From JALYTZ01 sp036559125 (GTDB taxonomy: Bacteria; Vulcanimicrobiota; Vulcanimicrobiia; Vulcanimicrobiales; Vulcanimicrobiaceae): 64,000 bases of DNA. The stretch lies in NCBI GenBank assembly GCA_036559125.1, contig DATBTT010000031.1:111316-175315 (forward strand), written 5' to 3'. Position 1 is the stretch's first letter. Each line of letters opens with the position of its first letter. Positions 34,087-42,405 of this stretch are shown in pieces. The notes beneath the pieces were generated by a model. It did no database searches, was not told the DNA's origin, and worked only from the letters and a program-made list of their open reading frames with translations. Both the position numbers and the translations under genes were made by a program.

Positions 34087-36066
34087 GTGAATCCGAACTC
34101 CGTTGTACGAGATCGGCGTGTTGAATTGACCCTCCGCGGCCTCGTACTTGGGGCTGCGATTACGCTGGTCTTCACTGCCGCAAACGTGTACCTGGGCCTG
34201 AAGGTCGGTTTGACTTTCGCTTCATCGATTCCGGCAGCGGTCATTTCGATGGCCATTCTGCGCGCATTCAAAAACGCAAGCATCTACGAAAACAACATCG
34301 TACAGACCGTTGCGTCCGCGGCCGGGACACTCTCGTCGATCATCTTCGTGCTACCGGGACTCATCATGGTCGGCTGGTGGACGGGTTTTCCGTTTTGGCA
34401 GTCGTTCGGCGTCTGCGCAGTCGGCGGTATTCTCGGCGTGATGTACACGGTGCCGTTGCGGCGTGCGCTCGTAACGCAGTCTGACTTACCCTACCCCGAA
34501 GGCGTGGCTGCTGCCGAAGTGCTGCGCGTCGGCGCCGGCGCTCGTGATGTTGCGGAAAATCGCGCCGGATTGCTCGCTCTTTCGGTTGCGGCTTTTGTTT
34601 CGGCCGCGTTCGCAGCCGTTGCCGCCGCGCGCGTGTTCGCGGGCGAAATAGCCGCGTACTTCCGCGTCGGCTCGTCGGCGACGGGCTTGGGCGTGTCGCT
34701 TTCGATGGCGCTGATCGGTGCGGGGTACTTGATCGGTCTTTCCGTCGGCATCGCGATGCTCGTGGGTCTCGTTATTGCGTGGGGCATTGCGACGCCGATT
34801 CTCACGGCGCTACATCCGGCTGCGGGCGCGGCGGCCGACGTTGCCAATGCCGTGTGGGCGCACCAGGTGCGATTCATCGGCGCGGGCGCGATCGGCATTT
34901 CGGCGATTTGGACGCTTGGCCGGCTCGCGCGACCGGTGTGGAACGGCGTGCTTTCCGCGATCGCTGCGTCGCGTCCGATGGGTGCTGCACAACGGGCAGC
35001 GCTGCCGCGTACCGAGCGTGACATCCCGATCGGCCTAGTCACCCTGATCAGCTTGCTGTGCCTGGTTCCGCTCGCAGCGTTGCTTGCGTCGTTTCTCTCG
35101 GGTGGCGTTCTCGCACCGATGATCGTGCCGTTAATCATTGGGGCGGTTGCGTACGTCGTCGTCGCCGGGTTTCTGGTTGCGGCCGCGTGTGGATACATGG
35201 CAGGCCTCATCGGATCGTCGAACAGCCCGGTTTCGGGCCTGGCGATCTTGGCGGTAATCGGCGCGTCACTCTTGTTATTGCTGGTCGCGAAGGGCGCAGA
35301 TCCGGCCGCCGGTCGCGCGCTCGTCGCGTACGCGCTGTTCGTCACCGCGGTCCTGGTTGCAGTGGCGACCATAGCGAACGACAATTTGCAAGATCTCAAA
35401 ACCGGTCAACTCGTCGACGCGACGCCGTGGCGCCAGCAGGCCGCGCTGGTCGTGGGAGTCGTTGTGGGCGCGATCGTCATACCGCCGATTCTCGATCTGC
35501 TCAATCGCGCGTACGGCTTTGCCGGAGCGCCGCATCTGCACGGCGCGGCGGTCGCGCAACCGCTCCCGGCGCCACAGGCGACGTTGATCTCCGCACTCGC
35601 CAAAGGCGTTATTCAAGGCAAGATCGATTGGGGGTTGATCGGAACGGGCGTTTTGATCGGCTTGGTCATCATTGCCATCGACGAGATTTTTCGCAAAACC
35701 AGCCGCCTGCGTTTGCCGCCGCTCGCGGTCGGTCTTGGAATCTACCTCCCCGCATCCACGATCGCTCCGGTGGTGCTCGGCGCGATTCTCGGCCGAGCGT
35801 ATAGCCGCTGGGTGAAGCGCGATACCAATGCCGATGCTGCGAACCGCCTTGGCGTATTGGTCGCGTCGGGTTTCATTGTGGGCGAGAGCCTTTTCGGCGT
35901 ATTCCTCGCGGCGCTCATCGTCTTTACCGGCAAAGCGACGCCGCTTGCGCTAGTGGGCGACGCATTCGCCGTTCCCGCGACCGTGATCGGCGCCATCGCG
36001 TTCGTGCTTCTCACGATTGGCCTTTTCGCGTGGACACGCAGGTTGGCAACCAACGTAACGACGTAG
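34087..36066 (+). CDS. OPT-family oligopeptide transporter
   Basis: This is a 659-residue integral membrane protein with roughly 14-16 hydrophobic segments. Family features are visible: TLRGLVLGAAITLVFTAANVYLGLKVGLTF, SIPAAVISMAIL, ENNIVQTVASAAG and the SDLPYPEGVAAAEVLR segment (PYPEG). OPT proteins import oligopeptides or metal-chelate complexes with protons. It starts with GTG at 34087. Downstream of a TonB receptor and in a window full of secreted peptidases, peptide uptake is the simplest reading, but iron-siderophore uptake is also known in the family. Confidence 0.92.
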   Translation: MNPNSVVRDRRVELTLRGLVLGAAITLVFTAANVYLGLKVGLTFASSIPAAVISMAILRAFKNASIYENNIVQTVASAAGTLSSIIFVLPGLIMVGWWTGFPFWQSFGVCAVGGILGVMYTVPLRRALVTQSDLPYPEGVAAAEVLRVGAGARDVAENRAGLLALSVAAFVSAAFAAVAAARVFAGEIAAYFRVGSSATGLGVSLSMALIGAGYLIGLSVGIAMLVGLVIAWGIATPILTALHPAAGAAADVANAVWAHQVRFIGAGAIGISAIWTLGRLARPVWNGVLSAIAASRPMGAAQRAALPRTERDIPIGLVTLISLLCLVPLAALLASFLSGGVLAPMIVPLIIGAVAYVVVAGFLVAAACGYMAGLIGSSNSPVSGLAILAVIGASLLLLLVAKGADPAAGRALVAYALFVTAVLVAVATIANDNLQDLKTGQLVDATPWRQQAALVVGVVVGAIVIPPILDLLNRAYGFAGAPHLHGAAVAQPLPAPQATLISALAKGVIQGKIDWGLIGTGVLIGLVIIAIDEIFRKTSRLRLPPLAVGLGIYLPASTIAPVVLGAILGRAYSRWVKRDTNADAANRLGVLVASGFIVGESLFGVFLAALIVFTGKATPLALVGDAFAVPATVIGAIAFVLLTIGLFAWTRRLATNVTT

Positions 36067-36069
36067 CGA

Positions 36070-37494
36070 CTAGAGCGCGTCGACCATGGCGGCGACGGCT
36101 CTTCGCGCGTCGGGAATCGATGTGGCTGCGTACCCGACGACGATCCCATTGAGCGTGGATTCCCCATGGAAGTAGCTCGACAATGCGGGAACGATGATGC
36201 CTTGCCGTGCCGCTCGGCGCGAAAAATCCGCATCGCGCACGTTGCGGGGTAATTCCGCGATGAAGTGCAGGCCCGCACGCGAATCACGCACGCGGAAGAC
36301 TGAGCCCGCGACCTTTTCCAGTTCGGCACTGACGCAGCACCGCCGTTGGTCGTAGATGCGACGCATCTTTGCAATGTGCCGGCTCAAATGACCGTCGTCC
36401 ATGAAACGGGCGAGCGCGGATTGCACGATCGTGCTCGGCGGTCCGTGGGTTATTTGATGCACCGCCTCAAACGAGGAGCGTAGCGATTGGGGAATGACCA
36501 AATATGCGATGCGTAGCGCGGGCGACAAGACTTTACTGAAGGTGCCGACGTAGATGACGCGCCGCCCGTCTCCGAGCCCCTGCAACGCCGGTTGCGGGCG
36601 CCCCGTGTAATTGAATTCGCTATCGTAGTCGTCTTCGATGATCCAGCCGTCGTTCTTGGCAGCCCAATCCAGCAATGCGAGACGCCGGTCGAGCGAGAGC
36701 ACGGCGCCGGTTGGATACTGATGCGACGGCGTGACGTACGCAAGCTTTGCGCGACGCTTGCGAAACGACGACACGTCGATTCCGGCTTCGTCGACCGGTG
36801 CGGCGAGGATCTTCGCACCGCGTGCCAGCAGAATCGCGCGAACGCTCGAATACCCCGGATCCTCGATCACGGCAACGTCATTGGCATCGAGCATTACGCG
36901 AGCGACGAGCGAGAAAGCAGCCTGCGCGCCGCCGGTAATGAGGATTTGATCTACGGAACAAACGATTCCACGCGTTTGTTGCAGCCGCCGCGCGATTGCC
37001 GCGCGCAACGGCTCGTATCCGAAGGCGTTTGGATAATCGAGCACTGCGGGCGTCCAGCCGGAAGCGTCGAACGCGCGCTTCAATTGCGCGGACGGGAACA
37101 GATCGAGCGCCGGCAAGCCGGGGCGAAACGGTGCGTCCCCTTGCAGATTTGCAGCCAAGCCGTGCATCGAGGCATACCGATCGGCCGACGTCGATGGGAC
37201 GATCGGCGTTTCAGGTCTGGATTTCTCGTGTGCGGGAAGCCCGTGCACGTGTGGCGCAACAAACGTGCCGACGCCACGGGTGGTGACGAGATAGCCTTCG
37301 GCGTGCAGTTGAGCGAGCGCGTCCAAAATAGTGTTCCGGGAAAGGCCCAGATGCGTCTGGAGTTCGCGGCTCGACACGATCCGCTCGCCGGCGGGCAGGC
37401 TGCCGGAAAGAATCGCGTTGCGAAGCGAGGACTCGAGTTGCCGATGAAGCGGAACGCTGGAGTTTCGATTGATGAGGATTCCGTGGCGTTTCAT
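36070..37494 (-). CDS. MocR-type regulator (GntR HTH fused to PLP aminotransferase fold)
   Basis: The product is 474 residues. The N-terminal winged helix (VPLHRQLESSLRNAILSG ... LGLSRNTILDALAQLHAEGYL) is joined to a fold-type I aminotransferase domain from about 110. The likely PLP lysine is in YVGTFSKVLSPALRIAYL, and EDDYDSEFNY and QYPTGAVLS are family segments. MocR proteins bind PLP-linked ligands and regulate genes such as pdxS/T or amine metabolism. It is divergent from a NIPSNAP-family gene, the typical arrangement for a regulator and its target. ATG 37494 is preferred to the open-frame start at 37542, which would overlap the shared promoter. Confidence 0.92.
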   Translation of the reverse strand: MKRHGILINRNSSVPLHRQLESSLRNAILSGSLPAGERIVSSRELQTHLGLSRNTILDALAQLHAEGYLVTTRGVGTFVAPHVHGLPAHEKSRPETPIVPSTSADRYASMHGLAANLQGDAPFRPGLPALDLFPSAQLKRAFDASGWTPAVLDYPNAFGYEPLRAAIARRLQQTRGIVCSVDQILITGGAQAAFSLVARVMLDANDVAVIEDPGYSSVRAILLARGAKILAAPVDEAGIDVSSFRKRRAKLAYVTPSHQYPTGAVLSLDRRLALLDWAAKNDGWIIEDDYDSEFNYTGRPQPALQGLGDGRRVIYVGTFSKVLSPALRIAYLVIPQSLRSSFEAVHQITHGPPSTIVQSALARFMDDGHLSRHIAKMRRIYDQRRCCVSAELEKVAGSVFRVRDSRAGLHFIAELPRNVRDADFSRRAARQGIIVPALSSYFHGESTLNGIVVGYAATSIPDARRAVAAMVDAL

Positions 37495-37544
37495 GGTGGC
37501 CCTAAAGATTTTGCGGGATTTGGACCTTTCCTGGTGCCACAAAG
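37494..37544. promoter_or_regulatory. Direct repeats between MocR and NIPSNAP genes
   Basis: TGGTGGCCCTAAAG (37494-37507) and TGGTGCCACAAAG (37532-37544) are similar direct repeats in the 59-base divergent promoter. Other MocR regulators are known to bind direct repeats, so these are candidate operators for the adjacent regulator. Confidence 0.4.
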
Positions 37545-37553
37545 CGAGCTATA

Positions 37554-38282
37554 GTGATTTCCGTGCAACAGAACCAATCGTACGGTGTTGTGGAGTTACG
37601 CCGGTACGTCATGCGCCCCGGCCGACGCGATACGCTCATCGGCTTATTCGAACGCGAGTTCGTAGAAAGCCAGGAGACGTGCGGAATGGTGCCGATCGGG
37701 CACTACCGCGATCTCGACGATCCCGATAGTTTCCCATGGTTTCGCGGATTCACCGACATGCACCGGCGCCGCGCGGCGCTCGAAGCGTTTTACGAGCGAT
37801 CGCGCGCCTGGCACGATCACCGCGAGGCCGCAAACGCAACGATGGTGGATTCCGACAACGTGCTTCTGCTGCGCGGCGCGCGCCCGGATAGCGGTTTCGA
37901 TACATCGGGCCTAACGCGACCCGCCGGAAACGAGCCCGGAGACGACGGAGCATTGGTTAGCGTGTCTATCGCCATGCTTAACGAACCGGCCGACGAACGG
38001 TTCGTACGTGCATTTGAAGACTTGATTTTGCCCACGATTCGAACGCATGCGGATCGCGTCGCGTATCTGGTAACCGAAGATTGCCCGAACGACTTCCCGA
38101 AGTTGCCCGTACGCGACGGGGAGCACGCGTTCGTCGTTGCCGGCATTTGTCGAACCGAAGACGCACTGCACTCGTGGCAGGCGGCGATCGATCCGCAGCG
38201 CCTTCCGCCCGTTCTGCGAGAGCGAACCAAGAGCAGCGAAAATCTTCGCCTCATGCCCGCGGCACGCTGCCTGTTCCGGTAG
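37554..38282 (+). CDS. NIPSNAP-family protein
   Basis: The 242-residue protein is built of two ferredoxin-like halves typical of NIPSNAP proteins. VVELRRYVMRPGRRDTLIGLFEREF and later FEDLILPTIRTHADRVAYLV match the repeat pattern, with GMVPIGHYRDLDDPDSFPWFRGF as the classic core. Function is unknown in bacteria. It starts with GTG 60 bases from the divergent MocR start, so control by MocR is likely. Its stop is one base from the convergent ECF41 sigma gene stop. Confidence 0.85.
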   Translation: MISVQQNQSYGVVELRRYVMRPGRRDTLIGLFEREFVESQETCGMVPIGHYRDLDDPDSFPWFRGFTDMHRRRAALEAFYERSRAWHDHREAANATMVDSDNVLLLRGARPDSGFDTSGLTRPAGNEPGDDGALVSVSIAMLNEPADERFVRAFEDLILPTIRTHADRVAYLVTEDCPNDFPKLPVRDGEHAFVVAGICRTEDALHSWQAAIDPQRLPPVLRERTKSSENLRLMPAARCLFR

Positions 38283-38283
38283 G

Positions 38284-39174
38284 TTACGATTGCGGGGCGA
38301 GCGCGGCGGCGACGGCCCGGAGTTTGTCGGGATTACGCATCGCGTACATGGCCGCGACGCGCCCGTTAACGATTTCGAGCGCGAGCGTTAGCTCGAGTGC
38401 GCGCTCGCTGAAAATGGCAAAACCGGGCAGTCCGTTGAGCGTAACGAGCTCGATCCTGTGCGTGAACGTCGCACCCTTGCGCCTGAGGCCCACGAGCAAG
38501 CGCGCGACCCGGTCGCGCCCTGCGACCGGAACGATCGCGGTGGGAACCTTTCCGCCGCCGTCGCTGGTGAAAACGACGTCGTCGGTCAGCAGCCGCTCCA
38601 GCGCGACCGCGTCGTCGTTGGTTAACGCGGTTAAGAACGCATCGCGTAGGCGCAGCGTCTCCTCGCGGTTTCCCGGCGACGGCCGACGTGCATCGCGCAC
38701 GTGTTCCCGCGCGCGAGACGCGAGTTTTCGGACTGCCGGTTCGCTGCGGCCCAGCGTATGCGCGATCTCGCCGAACGGAACGTCGAGGACGTCGTGAAGC
38801 AGAAAGGCCGCGCGTTCGAGCGGGGCGAGACGTTCCAGCGCGAGTAGTAGCGCGAACGAAATGTCGTCGGCGAGCAATGCCGACACCTCGGGCGTATCCG
38901 CGTCGCCCGAGACGACCGGTTCGGGCAGCCACGGCCCAACGTACACCTCGCGCCGCGCATGCGCCGATCGCAACCGATCCAGACACAATCGCGTAACCGT
39001 CGTGCGTAAAAATGCATTGTCGTCCTCGATGCTCGTTTTGGACAGAGCCTCGCTCCAGCGGAGGTATGCGTCCTGGACCACGTCCTCGGCGTCTCCGTAC
39101 TGCCCGAGCATGCGATACGCATGACGCGCGAGTGGAGCGCGCAGGCGCTCGAAGCGCTCGACGCAATCGTTCAT
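38284..39174 (-). CDS. ECF41-family RNA polymerase sigma factor
   Basis: This is a 296-residue sigma factor with region 2 at about 8-75 (YGDAEDVVQDAYLRW), region 4 at about 112-160 (LERAAFLLHDVLDVPFGEIAHTLGRSEPAVRK) and a C-terminal SnoaL-like domain. The ECF41 hallmarks are all present: WLPEP at 82-86, DGGGK at 205-209 and NPDKL at 281-285. In this family the C-terminal extension replaces an anti-sigma factor and both limits and enables activity. ATG 39174 overlaps the upstream gene stop as ATGA. ECF41 genes typically neighbour carboxymuconolactone decarboxylase, oxidoreductase or epimerase genes; here an SDR oxidoreductase lies two genes upstream. Confidence 0.92.
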   Translation of the reverse strand: MNDCVERFERLRAPLARHAYRMLGQYGDAEDVVQDAYLRWSEALSKTSIEDDNAFLRTTVTRLCLDRLRSAHARREVYVGPWLPEPVVSGDADTPEVSALLADDISFALLLALERLAPLERAAFLLHDVLDVPFGEIAHTLGRSEPAVRKLASRAREHVRDARRPSPGNREETLRLRDAFLTALTNDDAVALERLLTDDVVFTSDGGGKVPTAIVPVAGRDRVARLLVGLRRKGATFTHRIELVTLNGLPGFAIFSERALELTLALEIVNGRVAAMYAMRNPDKLRAVAAALAPQS

Positions 39175-39539
39175 GCGAAATCGACGCGAAGCAAATCGGA
39201 GTTTTCCAAAACGATCGCGCGCAGCCGGGCGTACGTTCGCGACGATTGCCCGCGTTGCCCGTAACCGGCGTCCGCGAGACCTTTTAGAACGGCTTCTAAG
39301 CGGTCGACGAAAGGTTCCCACGTTCCGAGAATCAACGCCGAGCGATACGCCGATACCAAATCCGCCGTCGCGCGTGCGATTCTTGACGACGGCAGGCTGG
39401 ATTCGTTCAACACGCTGTCCAGGTCGCAGGCAAAGCGATCCAGCGCCGCAGCTTGGTCCGCATCGAGTTCGATCGATGACTCTGAATGTGACACTTCCAT
39501 TTCATCACTCGGACGAACCGTATGGGCAAAATGTGACAT
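39171..39539 (-). CDS. Unknown small helical protein next to ECF41
   Basis: The 122-residue protein is predicted mostly helical, with no signal peptide or Cys and no motif I recognise. It begins at ATG 39539 (or ATG 39500, which would drop an atypical 13-residue leader). It overlaps the ECF41 sigma start by four bases, so it is expressed with it, and follows the SDR gene by 18 bases. By position it could be an ancillary regulator of the sigma factor; this is speculation. Confidence 0.65.
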   Translation of the reverse strand: MSHFAHTVRPSDEMEVSHSESSIELDADQAAALDRFACDLDSVLNESSLPSSRIARATADLVSAYRSALILGTWEPFVDRLEAVLKGLADAGYGQRGQSSRTYARLRAIVLENSDLLRVDFA

Positions 39540-39557
39540 CCGCCGGGCGGCGAAAAA

Positions 39558-40310
39558 TCAGTCTGTTTCGCGCGCGTTCAAATGGATCAATTCGCCATTC
39601 ACGCCGCTGCTTACGTCGCTTGCGTGGAACGCGAGAACGTCGGCAACTTCGTCGGGCTGCGCGGCCGCCGCAAATTCCCCTTCGTCTAGATACTCGCGCG
39701 CAGCCTCGATCGCCACGCCACCGAGCACGATCGCGTTGGCAACGATTCCGTCGGCCTTGTGCTCGCGCGCGATCGCGCGCATGAGTGTATTGACTCCTGC
39801 CTTACCTGCGCCCATGATGCCGAAGCTCGGCTGCGGATCGAGCGAACTGCCTGCCGTAACGGCGACCAGTCGCCCACGCGATCTCGCTCCTTCGCGAAAC
39901 GGCTGCGCGAGCATTCGACGAAGCGCCGGGACGAACAAATTGTAAGCGACGATGAGGTTGTTGCGTATGCTCGTCTCGATGTCGGCGAATGACGAGCCGG
40001 CTATCGAAACAAATGCGCTGCCGCCGCCCGCAAGGCTGACGACCGCGTCGACCCGGTCCCGCCAAGCGGCCGCGGCCTCGGCTGCCCGCTCGCCTTCTAC
40101 GGGGTCGGTAAGATCCGCCTCGATCGCGATGCATCGATCGCGCAGGCTTGCGGCTAGGGCACCGATCGCGGCATCTGCTCGCTGTGCCGAACGTGAAACG
40201 ACGGCGACAGACGCTCCGGATTCAACCAGTCTGCGCAGCGTAGCGCCGCCCACTCGCCCGGTCGCGCCCGCAAAGATGATGGTATCCCCGTCCAAAGAAG
40301 TCATGCTCAT
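39558..40310 (-). CDS. Short-chain dehydrogenase-like protein without catalytic Tyr
   Basis: The 250-residue Rossmann protein resembles SDR enzymes: GATGRVGGATLRRL at the cofactor site, VVSLAGGGSAF, a SIRNNLIVAYNLF helix and VNAIVLGG. The active-site YxxxK should lie in SFGIMGAGKAG; the Lys is present but the Tyr position is Met, so ordinary oxidoreductase chemistry is doubtful. Start ATG 40310 or 40304; the longer frame to 40373 overlaps the divergent DUF2277 gene. It belongs to the ECF41 operon, where an oxidoreductase partner is typical. Confidence 0.85.
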   Translation of the reverse strand: MSMTSLDGDTIIFAGATGRVGGATLRRLVESGASVAVVSRSAQRADAAIGALAASLRDRCIAIEADLTDPVEGERAAEAAAAWRDRVDAVVSLAGGGSAFVSIAGSSFADIETSIRNNLIVAYNLFVPALRRMLAQPFREGARSRGRLVAVTAGSSLDPQPSFGIMGAGKAGVNTLMRAIAREHKADGIVANAIVLGGVAIEAAREYLDEGEFAAAAQPDEVADVLAFHASDVSSGVNGELIHLNARETD

Positions 40311-40359
40311 TCGATTATCCACCTTGACTGCGGCTTCGCAATGGCCTAGATTTCGGGAC

Positions 40360-40626
40360 ATGTGCCGGAACATCCGTACCCTTTTTAACTTCGACCCGCC
40401 CGCAACCGAAGAAGAGATTCGAGCTGCCTGCGTTCAGTTCGTGCGCAAGCTCTCGGGATTCGCGAAGCCGTCGCAAGCGAACGAAGCGGTTTTCGATCGT
40501 GCGGTCGACGACGTTGCAGTGGTCGCGCGCAATCTCATCGACGCGCTCGTGACGCCCGCCGCACCGCGCGACCGCCAGGAGTGGGCGGCACGTGCCAAAG
40601 CCCGTGCCGCAACCCGCTGGAAATGA
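40360..40626 (+). CDS. DUF2277 family protein
   Basis: The 88-residue protein matches the DUF2277 family: MCRNIRTLFNFDPPATEEEI, then RAACVQFVRKLSGFAKPSQANEAV and the C-terminal LVTPAAPRDRQEWAARAKAR. The function of the family is unknown. ATG 40360 is the natural start; a longer open frame upstream lies antisense to the SDR gene and is rejected. It is 43 bases upstream of the ECF42 sigma gene and may be co-transcribed with it. Confidence 0.9.
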   Translation: MCRNIRTLFNFDPPATEEEIRAACVQFVRKLSGFAKPSQANEAVFDRAVDDVAVVARNLIDALVTPAAPRDRQEWAARAKARAATRWK

Positions 40627-40669
40627 TACTTGCGTGGGAGCGTCCCAATCGCATGAGGATTGACGCGGC

Positions 40670-41926
40670 GTGACGGCCTTCGACACGCATAGCGCGATCG
40701 ACGCGGTGTGGCGAATCGAATCGGCGAAGATCATCGCGGCAACCGCACGGATCGTGCGCGACGTCGGTCTTGCCGAGGAACTTGCGCAAGATGCATTCGT
40801 GGCGGCGCTCGAGCAGTGGCCCGAATCGGGGATTCCGCGTAATGCCGGCGCTTGGCTGATGGCGACCGCTAAACACCGCGCGATCGACCGGCTGCGCCGC
40901 AACACGGTGCTCGAGCGCAAGCACGAACAACTGGGCCGCGCGGTTGAGGACGCGCAAGCATCGACGGCGCGCGACGTTGAGTCCGGTATTGAGGACGATA
41001 TCGGCGACGATCTGTTGCGCCTGGTGTTCGTAGCGTGTCATCCCGTTCTGCCCGCGCAATCGCGGGTGGCCCTTACACTCCGGCTGCTCGGGGGCCTGAC
41101 AACGGTGGAGATCGCGCGTGCGTTTCTCGTCCCTGAGGCGACCGTCGCTCAACGCATCGTTCGTGCGAAGCGAGCGCTCGCGGAGGCCGGCGTGCCTTTC
41201 GAGGTTCCGAGCCGGGACGAACTGGCGGTGCGTCTGTCGTCGGTGCTCGAAGTGATCTATTTGATCTTCAACGAGGGATATTCGGCAACGGCGGGCGACG
41301 ATTGGATGCGGCCGGCGCTCTGCGAGGAAGCCCTTCGCCTCGGACGTATCGTCGCCGAACTCGCAGCCCGGGAATCCGAAGTCCACGGTCTGGTCGCATT
41401 GATGGAAATCCAGGCCTCGCGCATGCGCGCGCGGATCGGCCCGCGAGGCGAGCCCATTTTGCTGCTAGATCAAGACCGGGCCCGCTGGGATCAGATTCTC
41501 ATACGGCGCGGTTTCGCGGCCCTCGCGCGTGCGCAGAATCTCGGCGGCGAGCCCGGTCCGTACGCGCTGCAGGCCGCAATCGCGTCGTGTCACGCGCGCG
41601 CCGGTGTAGCGTCGCAGACCGATTGGGCTCGTATTGCCACGCTTTACGACGCCCTCGCCAAGCTCGCACCGTCGCCGGTCGTGGAATTGAATCGTGCGGT
41701 AGCCGTCGCTATGGCTTTTGGGCCTGCGGCGGCCCTCGAACTCGTCGATGCCCTGCGCTCCGAGCCGTCCTTACAAACGTACCACCTCTTGCCGAGCGTG
41801 CGAGGCGATCTGCTCGCGAAACTCGGTCGTTCCGGCGAGGCTCGCTCGGAGTTCGAGCATGCGGCATCGCTCACGCAAAACGCCCGCGAGCGGGAGTTGC
41901 TGCTCGAACGCGCCCGCTTGTCTTAA
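40670..41926 (+). CDS. ECF42/SigI-type sigma factor with C-terminal TPR-like domain
   Basis: This is a 418-residue sigma factor. Region 2 spans about 15-85 (RDVGLAEELAQDAFVAALEQWP and WLMATAKHRAIDRLRR), region 4 about 115-165 (GGLTTVEIARAFLVPEATVAQRIVRAKRAL). The long C-terminal DUF6596/TPR-like domain (LSSVLEVIYLIFNEGYSAT ... LDQDRARWDQ ... YALQAAIASCHARA) is the mark of ECF42. These usually pair with DGPF/YCII-type proteins; here the next gene is a PhnB-like VOC protein instead. GTG start at 40670. Confidence 0.9.
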   Translation: MTAFDTHSAIDAVWRIESAKIIAATARIVRDVGLAEELAQDAFVAALEQWPESGIPRNAGAWLMATAKHRAIDRLRRNTVLERKHEQLGRAVEDAQASTARDVESGIEDDIGDDLLRLVFVACHPVLPAQSRVALTLRLLGGLTTVEIARAFLVPEATVAQRIVRAKRALAEAGVPFEVPSRDELAVRLSSVLEVIYLIFNEGYSATAGDDWMRPALCEEALRLGRIVAELAARESEVHGLVALMEIQASRMRARIGPRGEPILLLDQDRARWDQILIRRGFAALARAQNLGGEPGPYALQAAIASCHARAGVASQTDWARIATLYDALAKLAPSPVVELNRAVAVAMAFGPAAALELVDALRSEPSLQTYHLLPSVRGDLLAKLGRSGEARSEFEHAASLTQNARERELLLERARLS

Positions 41927-41936
41927 GAAATGGGAC

Positions 41937-41965
41937 TTGCTTTTAACAAGAACTCTGGGTATACT
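41937..41965 (+). promoter_or_regulatory. Sigma-70-like promoter for the PhnB-like gene
   Basis: TTGCTT at 41937-41942 and TATACT at 41960-41965 are separated by 17 bases, a good housekeeping promoter match, 36 bases before the ATG at 42001. It suggests the PhnB-like gene can be transcribed separately from the ECF42 sigma gene. Confidence 0.6.
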
Positions 41966-42000
41966 GGCAAAAAAAGAGATTTTCAAAGGGGAAATACGTA

Positions 42001-42405
42001 ATGCAACTCGTGCCGTACATCTTTTTCTATGGTCGCTGCGAAGAAGCACTCGAGTTTTACAAGACCGCGCTCGGCGGAACGTACGAAGCTATGCGAAACG
42101 CGGATTCTCCGATGTCCGCGGAAGTATCCCCGGATTTTCGCAACAAAATAATGCACGCCACATTCACCGGTTCGGGCGTGACGTTCATGGCCTCGGATGG
42201 GCGAGAAGCAAAGGCGATCGACTCCGACGCCGGCAATATTTGTCTCGGGCTTACGGCGACCGATAGCACCGAAGGCGAGCGTGTCTTCAAAGCGTTATCG
42301 GAAGGGGGCACGGTCGACATGCCGTTAGCCGAAGCATTTTGGGGTGGCCGGTTCGGAATCATTACCGATCGTTTCTCGACGGAATGGATGATCACGACGC
42401 CGTAA
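42001..42405 (+). CDS. PhnB-like VOC (glyoxalase-fold) protein
   Basis: The 134-residue protein is of the PhnB/vicinal oxygen chelate type: VPYIFFYGRCEEALEFYKTALGG at the N-terminus, KIMHATFTGSGVTFMASD and the C-terminal EAFWGGRFGIITDRFSTEWMI. The precise role is unknown; such proteins often sit beside ECF sigma factors. AAAGGGGA six bases before ATG 42001 is a strong ribosome-binding site, and a sigma-70-like promoter lies just upstream. Its last 14 bases overlap the convergent P450 gene. Confidence 0.88.
   Translation: MQLVPYIFFYGRCEEALEFYKTALGGTYEAMRNADSPMSAEVSPDFRNKIMHATFTGSGVTFMASDGREAKAIDSDAGNICLGLTATDSTEGERVFKALSEGGTVDMPLAEAFWGGRFGIITDRFSTEWMITTP

Noticed and set aside
39952..40359. 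N-terminal extension of the DUF2277 frame
   Set aside because: The extension is antisense to the SDR gene; the family start MCRNI is at 40360.
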